Shown one piece after another: positions 11,501 through 21,709 of a DNA stretch of 21,898 bases. This DNA comes from Zoopage sp. CT-All (Eukaryota; Zoopagomycota; Zoopagomycetes; Zoopagales; Zoopagaceae), in contig QZWS01000136.1 in the NCBI GenBank assembly GCA_004114245.1, positions 642-22,539 on the forward strand. Reading direction: 5' to 3'. The position numbers were made by a program, and so were the translations under genes. The notes below the pieces were generated by a model. That model did no database searches, was not told the origin of the DNA, and was given only the letters and a program-made list of their open reading frames with translations. Position 1 is the stretch's first letter, and the number at the start of each line of letters is the position of its first letter.

Positions 11501-13184
11501 TTCGGCTTCAAAAGACTTGCAGTGTGCTTTACAAACTTACCGGAGCCCTGATCTCTCCTCTACCTCCTTCCTCTTTCGCTTCATCGCAGCGCTTTGCTCC
11601 CCTTCCGCGTTTTCCTTGTCGCCTTGGTCCGCCGTGTCATCACTTGAAACGACTGCCGCCATATTTGCTTCAGCTGTGTTGGGTATTGAAGTTTCCAGTC
11701 TCACATCAGCCACCACGCTCGTGTCAGCGGAGGTTTCCAGCTCAACAGGCACTGCTAACTCTTCAGAGACTTCCGGCTCCTGTTCTGGCATTTCTACATC
11801 CTCGTCTGTGGTCTTTTGCAGCCGTACGACAAGTCGCTGGTTGTAGAAACCGTTCCCGGACGCCGTAAGCAATGATTTGTACTCTGCTAGCAACTGTTCT
11901 CCCAAGTTTAACCATGTCAACTCGTCCAATATGAGCTCCTTCGTTTCCTTGCTATTGCTATCAGAAGGCAATGCACCATTTAAATGCTCGTGGTCGATAC
12001 TGTCCTGAGGATCCTGCAGTCTGTTGCTTATCATCTCCAAAAGTTCCAAGCCGCGGTCGAAATATGGTGAAAATCTTAACGCCTTTTGCACGTAGTCTTC
12101 GCATGCCACATAGTCTCCGATTTCGTAAAGAACCTAACCATCCATGGCAGATGAAGCAGAAAAGTTAGGTCCGCTGAAAGACTGTGGCGCTGGCATGCCT
12201 CTACAACGGTATATACGCGACTGACCTCGCACAATGCTTCTAAACAGGACCACTGGGATGGTGTGAGGTCCTGTTCCCACAAAGCTCCCGAAAAGCTATT
12301 GACATCTGTCACTTCGCCGTTGCTGTCTGTGCGGGACTGTTGGAGTCCGCACTCGAGTGCGTATCGAGCGAGCCTGAGCTTTTTATCCTGTGCCGCCAGT
12401 GTCCCGATTTTGATCCACAAGGCGTTATCCGAGTCATCGAACGCTACTGCCTACAGGCAGTGTATTTTAACGAGTATAAATACATATATGCACATGCGCA
12501 TTCCGTGCAGCGATGACGAGAGAGCTGCGATCCATACCTTTAGATAGAACGGAAGTGCCGACTGTGCTGATCCATCTGAGGACTGCTCGAGAATGGAAGC
12601 ATAATTTGTGTACACCAGATACTGAAGACGACGGACCGGCGTCCCGCGTGCTGCTATTTCAGACTAAAGGGAGGGAGTTCTGTCAGCAAGCCCCTCGCGC
12701 TGTGCCCACGACAACGCATCATCCACGCGCGCCTTCAGATCATATACGTCGTTATCGATTTTCTGAAGGAGTTCAGACTCGACGAGGTTCTTGAACATGG
12801 CTTTTGACTCTTCTAGTTTGCCTTTCTGCAGCATTCTGATTGCGCTTTCGTATATGCCGAGACATTTCTCGGCCTACATGGGGTAGAGGTATGACATTGT
12901 CAGCTAGGCCTGGCGTTGGTACTTCTGGCAACTTTGACTATTCTTGTCCATAGTCGTACCTGAATCTCCACTGACTCCTCGTGCTTTGACTTTGGCTGGT
13001 CATCCTCGTTTAGTACTGCGAAGCGAATCTAATTTCGGGCAGCGGATGGTCGACGATAAGAATTAGAAACTGAAGGAGACGCGGCCGTGAGCGCATGTGT
13101 GGCATGCAAGCTGGCGCCCAAACTCGAGCCAGGCGATTGTTGTCCAGAGTGAATGCGAGAATGCAAGGCGTCCAAATGTACCAT
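5599..13184 (-). CDS. HIR3: Histone transcription regulator 3 / CABIN1 homologue (HIR complex subunit)
   Basis: Hir3/CABIN1 is the large TPR scaffold of the HIR/HIRA complex, which deposits H3-H4 outside replication and represses histone genes. Exons run 13182-13184, 12960-13028, 12748-12873, 12538-12663, 12226-12450, 11541-12133, 11176-11451, 10722-11064, 10386-10633, 10178-10303, 9837-10095, 9064-9745, 8867-8973, 7504-8766, 7164-7406 and 5599-7056: 2048 aa, against about 2200 for human CABIN1. It opens IRFAVLNEDD, parallel to CABIN1 MIRIAALN. N-terminal TPRs follow (ALWIKIGTLAAQDKKLRLAR, about residue 110-130), then a basic KRKRK signal near 370, a second TPR block (CWDSWYALATCYAF, about 1220), and a disordered Ala/Glu/Ser tail after about 1700. 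Most junctions fit CABIN1 on both sides. Two are weaker: the single-codon first exon, and the donor at 12747, where a GTGGAT 18 nt downstream is also in frame. Confidence 0.88.
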
Positions 13185-13509
13185 GGTTGAAAGTTGTATA
13201 GCAGCGCGAGTCAGCCCAAGATGCGCCGACGAGTCAAGAACCAGATGCGCGGCAGAACACGCCGAAGGCAGAAAGGAGCTGAGTGGAATGTGGAAGCAAG
13301 AAAAAACGATATTTCGACTGAGGCGACACTTGTTAAAAAACGCTCTTCTTCAAGGGTGGCTGATCATCAGCATTTTCAAGTGATGGAAGTTTTATTCCGC
13401 TGTTCTAAAGTGCTTAAGTGCTTTCGCGTCCACGGCTGGGCCCTTCGTATTTTCCATGGCCCTCTATCCTCTTGCTCTGCGTTCTGGTTTTCGACTCTTC
13501 AACCAGTCT
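13185..13509 (-). promoter_or_regulatory. HIR3 upstream region and NDUFS4 3' end
   Basis: These 325 nt lie between the NDUFS4 stop and the proposed HIR3 start, both genes reading on the - strand. They must hold the NDUFS4 terminator and HIR3 promoter. Composition is mixed, with short A runs at about 13299-13305 and 13334-13341. Open frames here (for example around 13194-13523 on +) have no recognisable protein. I see no tRNA-like B box and no clear TATA element. Confidence 0.45.
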
Positions 13510-14407
13510 TTACTTGGTCTTGACAAAGCGAAGTTTGGTGGGCGAGTACTTGAAGTTGTCAGCGTAGACCTTCTTCTTGAAGATCTTCTCGTTAGGCTCC
13601 TGGACAGTGAACTCCCATCCTGGTAGGTAGTATCAAAACACATTGTTAGTCACATAAACTTGAACGACATGACCACCATGACCAACATGACCACTTCTAC
13701 TTCAGCATGATCCTACCTTGCTTGTCGGCAAAAGCAATGGCGTCCTCCTTGGAGGTGAACTTCATCTGGAGAGCCTGCATGTAGTCAGCGCTATTAAACA
13801 AAGAGGAGCAGAGATGCGGCCCGTCAGAACGCATACATTGGTTCCCGTCAGCACATCCTTGGACGTTCAGAGAGTACGGTCTCAAAAGCAGTTTCCGTGA
13901 TATCCGTACCTGGAAGCCCAACCCATCAACTCGTTCTCGAAACGACCGGCCTGGAGCTCAGTATCGAAATCCAGTCTCCAGACTCCAGTGTTGGTGATTC
14001 CAGACTGGGTGGCAGCCTTGCATGCCTTGTAGATACGGCAAGGGTGCATACGGACCTCCTCTATTAAAGATGATTACGAGTTGTGCATTAGTGCCTCGGA
14101 TTTCACATTCCTGACGCGCCCACCCTCCAGAGGGTGTGCTATAGAGTACAAATCAGCACGAATCCGTTTCCGAGTCCTGGGCGAGGATCCCGATCCGGGG
14201 ATCAAGGTGCGTTGACGTGATGCTGTCTTCGAATTACTCACCAGGAGCTCCGCTGATGATTTCAGCCTGGAGGGCGACGGGTTCCCGCGTCTCTGTGACT
14301 GAGGTGGAGGTCGAGTACTGGTATCTGGAGAGGATGGAGGAGGCGGGTCTTGCCGTGGCGGCGAAGGGCATCCGCAAGGCCTGCTTGACAATGATGGAGG
14401 CGGACAT
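13510..14407 (-). CDS. NDUFS4: NADH:ubiquinone oxidoreductase 18/21-kDa subunit (NDUFS4 type)
   Basis: This is an accessory subunit of the peripheral arm of respiratory complex I in the mitochondrial matrix. Exons are 14242-14407, 13910-14060, 13717-13790 and 13510-13619 (introns 181, 119 and 97 nt), giving 166 aa. The N-terminus (MSASIIVKQALRMPFAATAR, then Ser/Tyr-rich) is basic, hydroxylated and free of acidic residues, as expected for a mitochondrial presequence. The body carries the family landmarks in order: SGAPEE, RIYKACKAATQSGITNT, a W..DFDT segment, ENELMGWASSADYMQ, FTSKEDAIAFADKQGW, and a C-terminal YADNFKYSPTKLRFVKTK. Human NDUFS4 has the same sequence of motifs (QSG.NNT, PLMGWAST, FSTKEDAVSFAEKNGW). 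It is divergent from YME2. Its presence shows that this fungus has complex I. Confidence 0.93.
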
Positions 14408-14624
14408 TATGGCTGTTGTGGATGGTACTGAGAAAACGATCTCGTTTTTCCGAGAGGGAGTGAAGGTCTGTTCCTGCAGTATCTACAAATTTTAAAATAC
14501 CGTGACAAGCAATTTGCCTCGCGCCTTATTCTGGTAAGGACGCTCTGGTCTGAGCGCAAGCTCACTTCTGTAATGCACTTTGTTACTTTGCCCATTTCGC
14601 ACCTCACTTAGACCCCAAAATACC
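14408..14624. promoter_or_regulatory. Shared divergent promoter of NDUFS4 and YME2
   Basis: The two start codons point away from each other across 217 nt, so both promoters overlap. The centre has an AT-rich stretch (about 14485-14500, containing ATTTTAAAAT), a possible core element for either direction. The last 40 nt before the YME2 ATG are pyrimidine-rich. I see no other gene in it. Confidence 0.6.
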
Positions 14625-17600
14625 ATGTACCGTGTTGCAGCCTCGTCCGAGGGTGGCCTTTGTCGCCTCTATGGTCGAGCACTTCAGACGCGTCGTGTTG
14701 CCTCGAGTTTCGCCAACAGGACCGCCTTCGCGCCCCAGTCCTCAACCACTCTTTTTACTCGGAACGCAGCAGCTCTGCAAAAACATATGTCAACCATGAA
14801 CCCTCTCCGTCCCTCCTACCCGCACCTCGCTGTACCTGCACAACCAATACAGATGGCGCGCACCAAAAGGGTCCCAAACGCATCGATAAAGCGTGGGCTA
14901 AGCACAGAAAAGGAAGCTTCAGCAGTAGAGGAAGAGGTAAGCATCTGTGCAGACGCTGAGGAGGTCGTTGATAGAGTGAAGTTCGTGTCTACCCGACAAA
15001 GCGAGACGCCGGCAGCCTTTTCGTGCATACCAGACAGGATTGAATGTGCCGGGTGATGTTTGCCTGTCGTCACTTGCGCGCTAATCCCAATTCGATCGGT
15101 AACCTTAATCTTCAGTAATAACACCGCCGACCCACTCTATCTCTGTTAATACAAAAGTAGCTTCCATTGAAATACGGAATGCTGTACTTTGACAACGCGT
15201 ACCCGCTCAAGATGGGCTGGATGGACATCCGCTACACACTCCTCCGTCCAGGCTGGAAGTCGCTGGAGCGCAAAGCCAAACATGATCTTGTGCCACCAGA
15301 AAGCGGAATGCCCTTCCACTTCAAAATCGGCGGCATCGAGCCCAGGTATGTCGCAGCATTATACACTCCGATCATACATGCAAAATTTATCCCTGCATAC
15401 GGTCGTCTTTTCCTTGGCCGTTACTCTCTCTGACACCCGCCCCTCGACTGTGGATCACTCGCTCTCTGTGTAGGTTAAAGGATGGCGGCATGTTTGTTCA
15501 TTTCTCATACGTGCATCCGAGCTCCTACACGACCAAAGAAGCCCTCAAAGAGATTGAGAGCAGGTGCGAGCAACATCTCATGAGCCATGGCCACTACATG
15601 TGGTTCAACTTTCAAAAAGTGCGCGCGTTCTTGGTCAAGGGATCCCCATTTCTCGAGGACATGGCCAGTCGATACCCGAACAAAAGGATCAGAGTGGAGT
15701 ATTCGGGCGACCTTGGAATCGAAGGACTATACACGCTCTTCCGAAAGTACGGCAAGATCGTTGACATTGTCCAGGTGGCACCGGTCAAAGATATGCCCAA
15801 GCAGGCGATCGTCCAGTACTCGTTCATGCGCGCCTCTACCAGCGCAAAAAACTGTCTGCATGGAGCTGAAGTCAATGGAGTTCAGATCAGTGTCACATAT
15901 GAAAGGACTTTGAAGGGAAATGTCATTTGGACTTGGCTTTCGAATCATCCTCGTCTCAGTGTGCCCTTGGGAGGTTTTGCCGTCGCAGGCGTCTCCTATA
16001 TCGTCTTTGATCCGGTCCGCGTCTTCAGTATGCACGCCAAGATTACAAAGCTGTTCAACGTCAACGAGTACCCGATCCTGAAATGGCTTCGCAAGGAGAC
16101 CGTCGGCCGACTCACACGCGCACCCGTCGATTCGTTGCAGGCAACTGGATGGCGAGAGAGAGAAGAGGAGGAAGAGAAGCTCCGTGTCTGGCTGCGCAAT
16201 CCACCAGGTATGGCGACACTGACGTAACAACCTCTAAGCATCTATGTCTCGATAGCATTTTCTAACGCTCGTTAACATCCCACATCAACTTTACAGAGAC
16301 GTTCGCGATTGTCCAAGGACCGCGAGGCTCTGGAAAGACGGATATGGTTGAGTATGCTGTCAAGGAAAAGAAACACCGGGTCATCATCCGCTGTGAGGAA
16401 TTGGCAAATGCTAGAAGCGAAGGCGAGATTCTGACCACCTTGGCGAAACAAGTTGGCTACATCCCTCTGTTCCAGTTTATGAACACACTCAACAACATGA
16501 TGGACATGGCGATCACTGCTACCACAGGACAAAAAGCAGGTAAGTCTCCTTGACAGGCAAATCGCACTCTATAACTCGGAGGGAGTCAGTCTGCTAATGA
16601 TATCGTCATAATAGGTCTTTCTGCAACATTCGAAGGACAGCTCAAAAAGATTTTGGACACCTTGACAATCGCCATTCAGCAGTCATCACCCACTAGCGGC
16701 ATGTCCAACGTCTCACCGGAAGCCATTATGAAAAAGATTGAGCTAACGCTGGAGGAGAAGGCTCGGAAGGCAGTCGAGACTACAAATGACGGCTCCATGC
16801 CAGTACAGAGCATCGATTCCAAGCAAGCTCGTAAGGCCAAGAAGGATAAGGCAAAGGAGGACACAAAGTGGTGCGACCCTGACGACATCCCTGTGGTCAT
16901 AATCGATGGATACATGTCAAGAGAAAAGGGACCACACGCCAAGGAGCTCTGGACCTTTTTGGCGGACTGGGCAGCCGTGCTCGTCGAAAACCATGTTGCA
17001 CATGTCATCTTTATCAGCAACAACGTCGCCACCGCCAAACCCCTGTCAAAAGGTATACATATCTGGCGTTTTTCTTGACGTTTTTTATGCAGTTGAAGGC
17101 ACTTATGGGAGGAGAAGAGAAAACCTTAACATCTTGCATATTTTGATGTATGTCTCTTAGCCCTGCCCAACATGACCTTTGAGACGATCGTACTCTCCGA
17201 TGCTACACTGGAATCAGCGATGGAGTTTGTTCACAAGCATTTGGATAAGGAAGAGTACCCGAACTTGATCCAGCCCGTCAAGACGATCGGTGGTCGACTA
17301 ACTGATCTCGAGCTTTTTGTGCAGAAAGTCAAGGCTGGCATGGGACCTGAAGGTAGATGGATGAGTGACACTCTACCATGCAATTATGAACAAGAAAAGG
17401 CTCATTTGATCTTCATTTGATGAAGACATGCATGCTTACTTTTTTTATGTTTTTGTTACTGTGGTAGATGCTATGAACGATATCTTGGGCAGGGCAGTGA
17501 TCGAGGTCCGGAAGAGTGCCTTTGATTTCGACAACGCGGACAAGAAGCAAAACTGGACAGCCATCCAGTTCTGGACCGTCATGAAGCTACTCGCCAAGTC

Positions 17601-18259
17601 GGATGCGGTAGGATGCTGTTTTGCTTGCACTATGTTAAGGCAACCTTGCTATGGTCCGAAAAAGAAACTAAGAAATATACGTTGCATATTCGTTGGGGGC
17701 TCCACAGGTCAGTTTTGATGAACTCCGGATCCATCCTCTGTTCAAGAACGACGAGTCACCGTTTGGCGGAATGGAACAAGCTGAGCTCATCACCATCCAC
17801 CACAGGAACGGTATGGAACAAAATTCCTCACATTTTTTGTTGTATGCAAGCAAGATACGTGTCGAACACTAACCATTGCAAATCATCCACGTAGGTCGAC
17901 CCTTCTCGGTACGGCCAGGAAAACCGATCTACCGCGCTGCGTTCCAAGAGATTCTCTCGGACGATGGCTTTGCAGCGGTCATGGACCTGGAATCGAGCAC
18001 GTTCCTGGAAAAAGACGAGTCTACAAAGGTGGCCAAGTGGGAGGCCGAATTGAGAGAGCTTTCCAATCTCCTGCACCAGGACGGATCCTGGTTCTTTGGT
18101 GGGGGCCGTGTCCCCAAGGAGGTGGACGTGCGTATCAAATGGCTGATGAAGAAGCTAGCGGAAAGCCACGCCAAAATTGAACAATACGAGCAAGAGATGG
18201 TCAAGTCCAAGAAGCAGATCGCCTCCTTGCGCGTCAACAATGGTAGCTCGTCAAGTTAG
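14625..18259 (+). CDS. YME2: Mitochondrial escape protein Yme2 (RNA12), RRM plus P-loop ATPase
   Basis: Yme2 is a mitochondrial inner-membrane protein; yeast mutants alter mtDNA escape, nucleoid structure and membrane organisation. Exons are 14625-14936, 15161-15345, 15474-16207, 16297-16539, 16615-17052, 17161-17352, 17468-17607, 17708-17810 and 17895-18259, giving 903 aa; yeast Yme2 is 850. The first about 90 residues are basic and Arg/Ala/Ser-rich, as in a presequence. The family segment MLYFDNAYPLK follows, then an RRM (about 237-309), one membrane span (about 327-345, VPLGGFAVAGVSYIVF), a Walker A GPRGSGKT (418-425), and a Walker B PVVIIDGY (about 584-591). A charged, probably coiled-coil C-terminus ends at TAG. 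All junctions keep frame. The first intron (224 nt) is the least certain because the flanking residues are poorly conserved. Confidence 0.93.
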
Positions 18260-18623
18260 AGGCTATATTCTTTGGCATAAAAAACGTCAGTAGTGTATAT
18301 ACAAGTCGTTCAGATCGAGTTCCACCTTCGTAAAGGGCTGGTGATGGGACTATACACGTCTTTATTGTGTCGAGCGAGTGAAGTGAAAAAGTCGATGGGC
18401 AGGTGTGGTGAGAAGAACGATACTGGGCGTCGCTTCCCTTTTTTTTTTCTGTTACTTGTTGTCTTGAGGAAGAGTGATACGCAAGAAGGGATGCTAGGAT
18501 TTAGAGCGATCCGATGCCCAAAGCGCTTCCATGCCCCGTCCATAAACAGATTTAGTGATTCTTTTGCTGGTTGATGACGATGATGTTTTTCTTCGATTTC
18601 CGGTGTTTTGTCGTTGCTTGCGG
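18260..18623. other. Convergent intergenic region after YME2
   Basis: These 364 nt lie between the YME2 stop and the stop of the small - strand gene, and so hold two 3' UTRs. A T run sits at about 18439-18448, and there are scattered AT-rich pieces just after the YME2 stop (CATAAAAAAC, about 18277-18287). Short open frames on both strands look random. I see no gene or structured RNA. Confidence 0.5.
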
Positions 18624-18845
18624 TTAATCCAGCTTTTTCCTGCCGGCTCGACTGCCTCCGCTTCCTTTGGCGGCGCTGCTGCTCTGGGAATCATTCTGGG
18701 CGGCCTCCTGCTCAAGACTGATTGCACTCCTTGCCTGGGCGCGCTCACCCATGCGGACAAAGTAGGGTCGGATCATGATCCAGACGGCAATCAGGATTCC
18801 CGAAAAGATGATGTCGTTCCTAGAGTAGGAGATGTAGTTGCCCAT
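18624..18845 (-). CDS. Small single-pass membrane protein, possibly Pga2-like
   Basis: A 73-aa intronless open frame runs from ATG 18845-18843 to TAA 18626-18624. After a short polar N-terminus (MGNYISYSRND) comes one hydrophobic span, IIFSGILIAVWIMI, directly followed by RPYFVRMGERAQAR and a polar Ser/Ala/Gln tail ending in a basic RAGRKKLD. A membrane span followed by (L/I)RPY and a basic amphipathic segment recalls fungal Pga2 (an ER protein linked to Gas1 and alkaline phosphatase trafficking), but yeast Pga2 is 129 aa and the likeness rests on a short motif. The gene is real rather than a shadow: no other frame here makes sense and the hydropathy is protein-like. The MGNYIS start also resembles an N-myristoylation motif. 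An upstream exon cannot be excluded. Confidence 0.5.
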   Translation of the reverse strand: MGNYISYSRNDIIFSGILIAVWIMIRPYFVRMGERAQARSAISLEQEAAQNDSQSSSAAKGSGGSRAGRKKLD

Positions 18846-19032
18846 GACGAAGAAACGGTGGCCAGATGACTAAGAGTGGGTGAGAGCAGGCTGATGGAAG
18901 AGAGAAGAAACGAAAAAAAAAAAAAAAAACGTGGACGGAGAAAGAGAGAGACTGGAAGCGGCAGTAAAATTTCATTACGGTTTTTGCTAATCTGATAAAA
19001 TTGGTATAAAATATGCGACATGGTTTCCAAGT
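18846..19032 (-). promoter_or_regulatory. Upstream region of the Pga2-like gene, with poly(dT) tract
   Basis: These 187 nt lie between the EF-hand gene stop (19033) and the Pga2-like start, both on the - strand. A run of 18 identical bases (A on +, about 18913-18930; T on -) is flanked by a CT-rich leader on the - strand. AT-rich sequence next to 19000 probably belongs to the EF-hand gene terminator. Poly(dA:dT) tracts commonly mark fungal promoters; use here is inferred. Confidence 0.4.
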
Positions 19033-21709
19033 TTAATGGGCCTGGATGTCCAACTTGGCTGTTGTTTCCTCCACTGTCGGCTCGGGCTCTGCCTTGACCT
19101 CAAGACCGCCGTTCACGGATGCCTTCTCCAGAGTCGCGTCCGACACTTCCTCCAGCATCGTCGCCTTCTGTGCACTTTCTTGAACCTCATCAGAAGCTAC
19201 CGTCGCTGCAGTACTGCTACTCTGAGCAGCATTAGTAGCCTCCACGGACGATTGATCACCATTCACTTGAAGACTTGTTGCTGCTTCGGGAGCCGGCACT
19301 TGAGTTTCACTCTTTGTCTCGGGAGCCTCTGTTCCTGCCACTGTTGGTTGTGCTGTCTTTGCCTCCTCTGTCTCGACAGCCTTGGTCTCCGTGGAATCCT
19401 CAGATGGAACGACAACAATGTCAACAGGTGAGCTCACTCCTGACTCTTCGCTCTCCTTAGGGTCCTTGAGGCCATTGGAGTCCTTGCTGTCAGCCTGAAC
19501 GATACCGTTCTGCCCTGCTTTCACGGGAGGTGTGACGGCCTCAAGAGCAGACACACGCGGTGCTGCAATCTTCTTTTCTAATGCTGCCCTGCGCTCCTTC
19601 TCTTGCTGCTCCTCCTCCGCCGCAACCAAACCTTCAAACTCATTTACTTTTCCCAGCAGATCACCACTGCCGTTGACGCCTCCATTGAGCCACAATAGAC
19701 TGTGCGAGTTACTGAGGCGGAAGCTTCCAGCGGGTGAAGATGATTGAAGAACGTGTCCCGTTGCTGTTCCATAGAGAGAGTCCCTCAGTCTCGGTGACGG
19801 TGGTGCAAAGTGCCCAAAGCGGGGTGAAGGTGGCGAGGATCCAGAGCGAGGCGAAGGCGGGACAGACAACGCGGAGCAGATAGAGTTGGAGCCAGAATCG
19901 GTCTGGTCAGCAAGGAACTGACCAAGAAAGTCAATAATCAGAGGCTCCTTCATCGAGTTGAGCTTGTACTCCTCCAGGGACAGTTTGCCGTCATTGTTCA
20001 CGTCTAGATCATCAAAGATACGCTTCACCAGCTCCTGGATCTGATGAGTTTCATCCTGACTCGAGCCCGCCACCACCGAGTGCTACAGGTTACGAAGAAA
20101 AAAAGGAGTCTTAGACACATCACAATTGCACTGGCTATCAAGCTTCCTCAAGTGCGGAATGGAGACCAAAAAAAATACGTGGCAAGGGATGCCTACCAGC
20201 TGGGTCATGGCTCTCTCCAGCCCGGGACGAGTAATATATCCTGCATGGTCAACATCGTACAGCTTGAAAGACACTAATGGATAACAAGGGCGATACGGCA
20301 CGTTGAAAAATGGTATAAGCATTTGAGCACTGGCCTCTTAGCGGCTCGATAAGGAAGTTGGCATGACAAAGTACACAAACTACAGCCGAGAGGGCGCTAA
20401 CTTACGTTCGAGTTTTTCGTCGGGGGTACCCTTCATAAATACACTCAGGCCTTCAATGAACTCTTTGAAGTTGACGCCTTTCGAATTTGGGTTGGTGTCA
20501 AATGCAGAGAAGAGTCGGGTCAGGAAAACGTCGTCCAGTGGGGACGAGTGAAGGATGCGGCGGAAGGTCTATCGGAAGATTTGGACGAGACAATAGAAAA
20601 CAATTAGCACATGCTCGTATCGCGGAAAGTGAGGGAGCAAGAAACAGTAAAATGATAGTGCCATGCGATGGATCGACATGTGTTGTATCCAACATCTCGT
20701 CTTAAGTAATCACAGATCCCCTCGGATAGTTTCCCACTCAAATAAACGACGAGTCGCCCTTCTGCCTCCAGAGATAGCAGGACTGAAGGAGTCATGAGAA
20801 TGCGAATACAGAGAGAGAAAAGCAAACACCGGCCCGCCGTTTATGTCATTCATCCATTTCCTTAACGAACGAAGAAAAAAAAAAATCATTAAAAAACGAG
20901 AGAGCCCTCCCCCCCATCATGACACGGTACGGGAAGGAGAAATGAAACTCAAATGCCAAGCGTACGGCCCAGCTCTGCACCTGCTGTGTTCGGCCGTGTC
21001 GTGTTCGTCTCCCACCCGCCTCGCCAGTATGCGCCCAGGAGATGCCGCCCATTGAGCCGATAAAGTGCTTTGAGACATGTCCACGTTGGCGCACCATTCT
21101 GTCCCAAACACGGACAAGCTTTTTTCGCAGCGCCAGTTTTCAAAGTCTCGGGTGAGGCCCACGCTAACAAACTCTGTCCTGCTCGCCACCCCCCATGCCG
21201 CGAGAGCGACGTGTTCGTGTATTATAGTGCTGGTAGTAATAGCGTTTGTTCAAGACACACAGGCGTACTGACATGCCGATACAATGAGCAAAATTGCCTC
21301 AGGTCAAGGAACAAACAACAACATAAAAAAAGTAAGGAGGCGGGGGGAGTAGGAATGAAAACCGCCGATGGGCCGCCCAAATGGACAGATTGATTATTAG
21401 GTGCTGTAGCGTGGACAATCAAAAACGTCAAGTAGCAACTTGCCTCCTTGAACTGTGCCTCGGTGAGAACATTAGTCCTTGAGACATTGGATGTCTTCTC
21501 GAACTCACGCCGCAAGGTGTTAATCTCGCGCTTGGAGACTAGTTTTCACGAGCATGGTCCAGATGGACAAAAAGGAAACGTGTCGTTAGTCCCAGTTTGC
21601 CTGAGCCAACCAGAACGGTAGCTGGGACAATAGAATAGGGCAAGGAAGCTGCATTACAGTGCGTTCGTCTTGCAAGGTCCTTGTTTTCTTTAGAGTGTTT
21701 TGCGCCCAT
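19033..21709 (-). CDS. EF-hand protein, probably N-myristoylated, with long disordered C-terminal extension
   Basis: Exons are 21658-21709, 21444-21538, 20406-20568, 20197-20273 and 19033-20082, giving 478 aa. The first residues, MGAKHSKEN, fit the N-myristoylation pattern MGxxxS. Residues 1-190 resemble the calcineurin B/recoverin class of four-EF-hand proteins: VNFKEFIEGLSVF matches the calcineurin B FKEFIEGVSQF segment. Loop 3 (110-121, DVDHAGYITRPG) lacks the final Glu and is degenerate. Loop 4 (156-167, DVNNDGKLSLEE) is canonical, so one strong calcium site is expected. KEPLIIDFLGQFL follows. The remaining about 290 residues are unlike calcineurin B: three PPSPR motifs, a Glu/Lys-rich helical stretch, then Ala/Glu/Ser/Thr-rich disorder to the stop. 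Exon 2 ends at a GC donor, and the intron behind it is 875 nt. The role is unknown; a membrane-tethered calcium sensor is my inference. Confidence 0.82.
20569..21443 (-). other. 875-nt GC-AG intron in the EF-hand gene
   Basis: The donor reads AG|GCAAGT, the textbook strong GC donor, and the acceptor is CCGATAG. Joining the exons gives EAQFKE-TFRRILHSS in frame at a codon boundary. No GT donor nearby keeps phase and frame. It is about eight times longer than typical introns in the window. Inside are A runs (about 20874-20885), a C run (20910-20916) and several GC-rich patches, but I recognised no coding exon, tRNA or snoRNA. Confidence 0.7.

Noticed and set aside
11460-11540. Possible extra 25-nt HIR3 exon (CTTTTGAAGCC region) bounded by AG and GTGAGT at about 11490-11515
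   Set aside because: Direct joining of 11541 to 11451 gives GLR-TSKRVRDKLD in frame, matching the CABIN1 KRRSARVRN region. Including the short exon would shift the following frame away from this match.
20846-21393. Open frames of 70-107 codons inside the long EF-hand intron, on both strands
   Set aside because: They show no family motif, no clear start context and low-complexity or random composition, so I treat them as chance.
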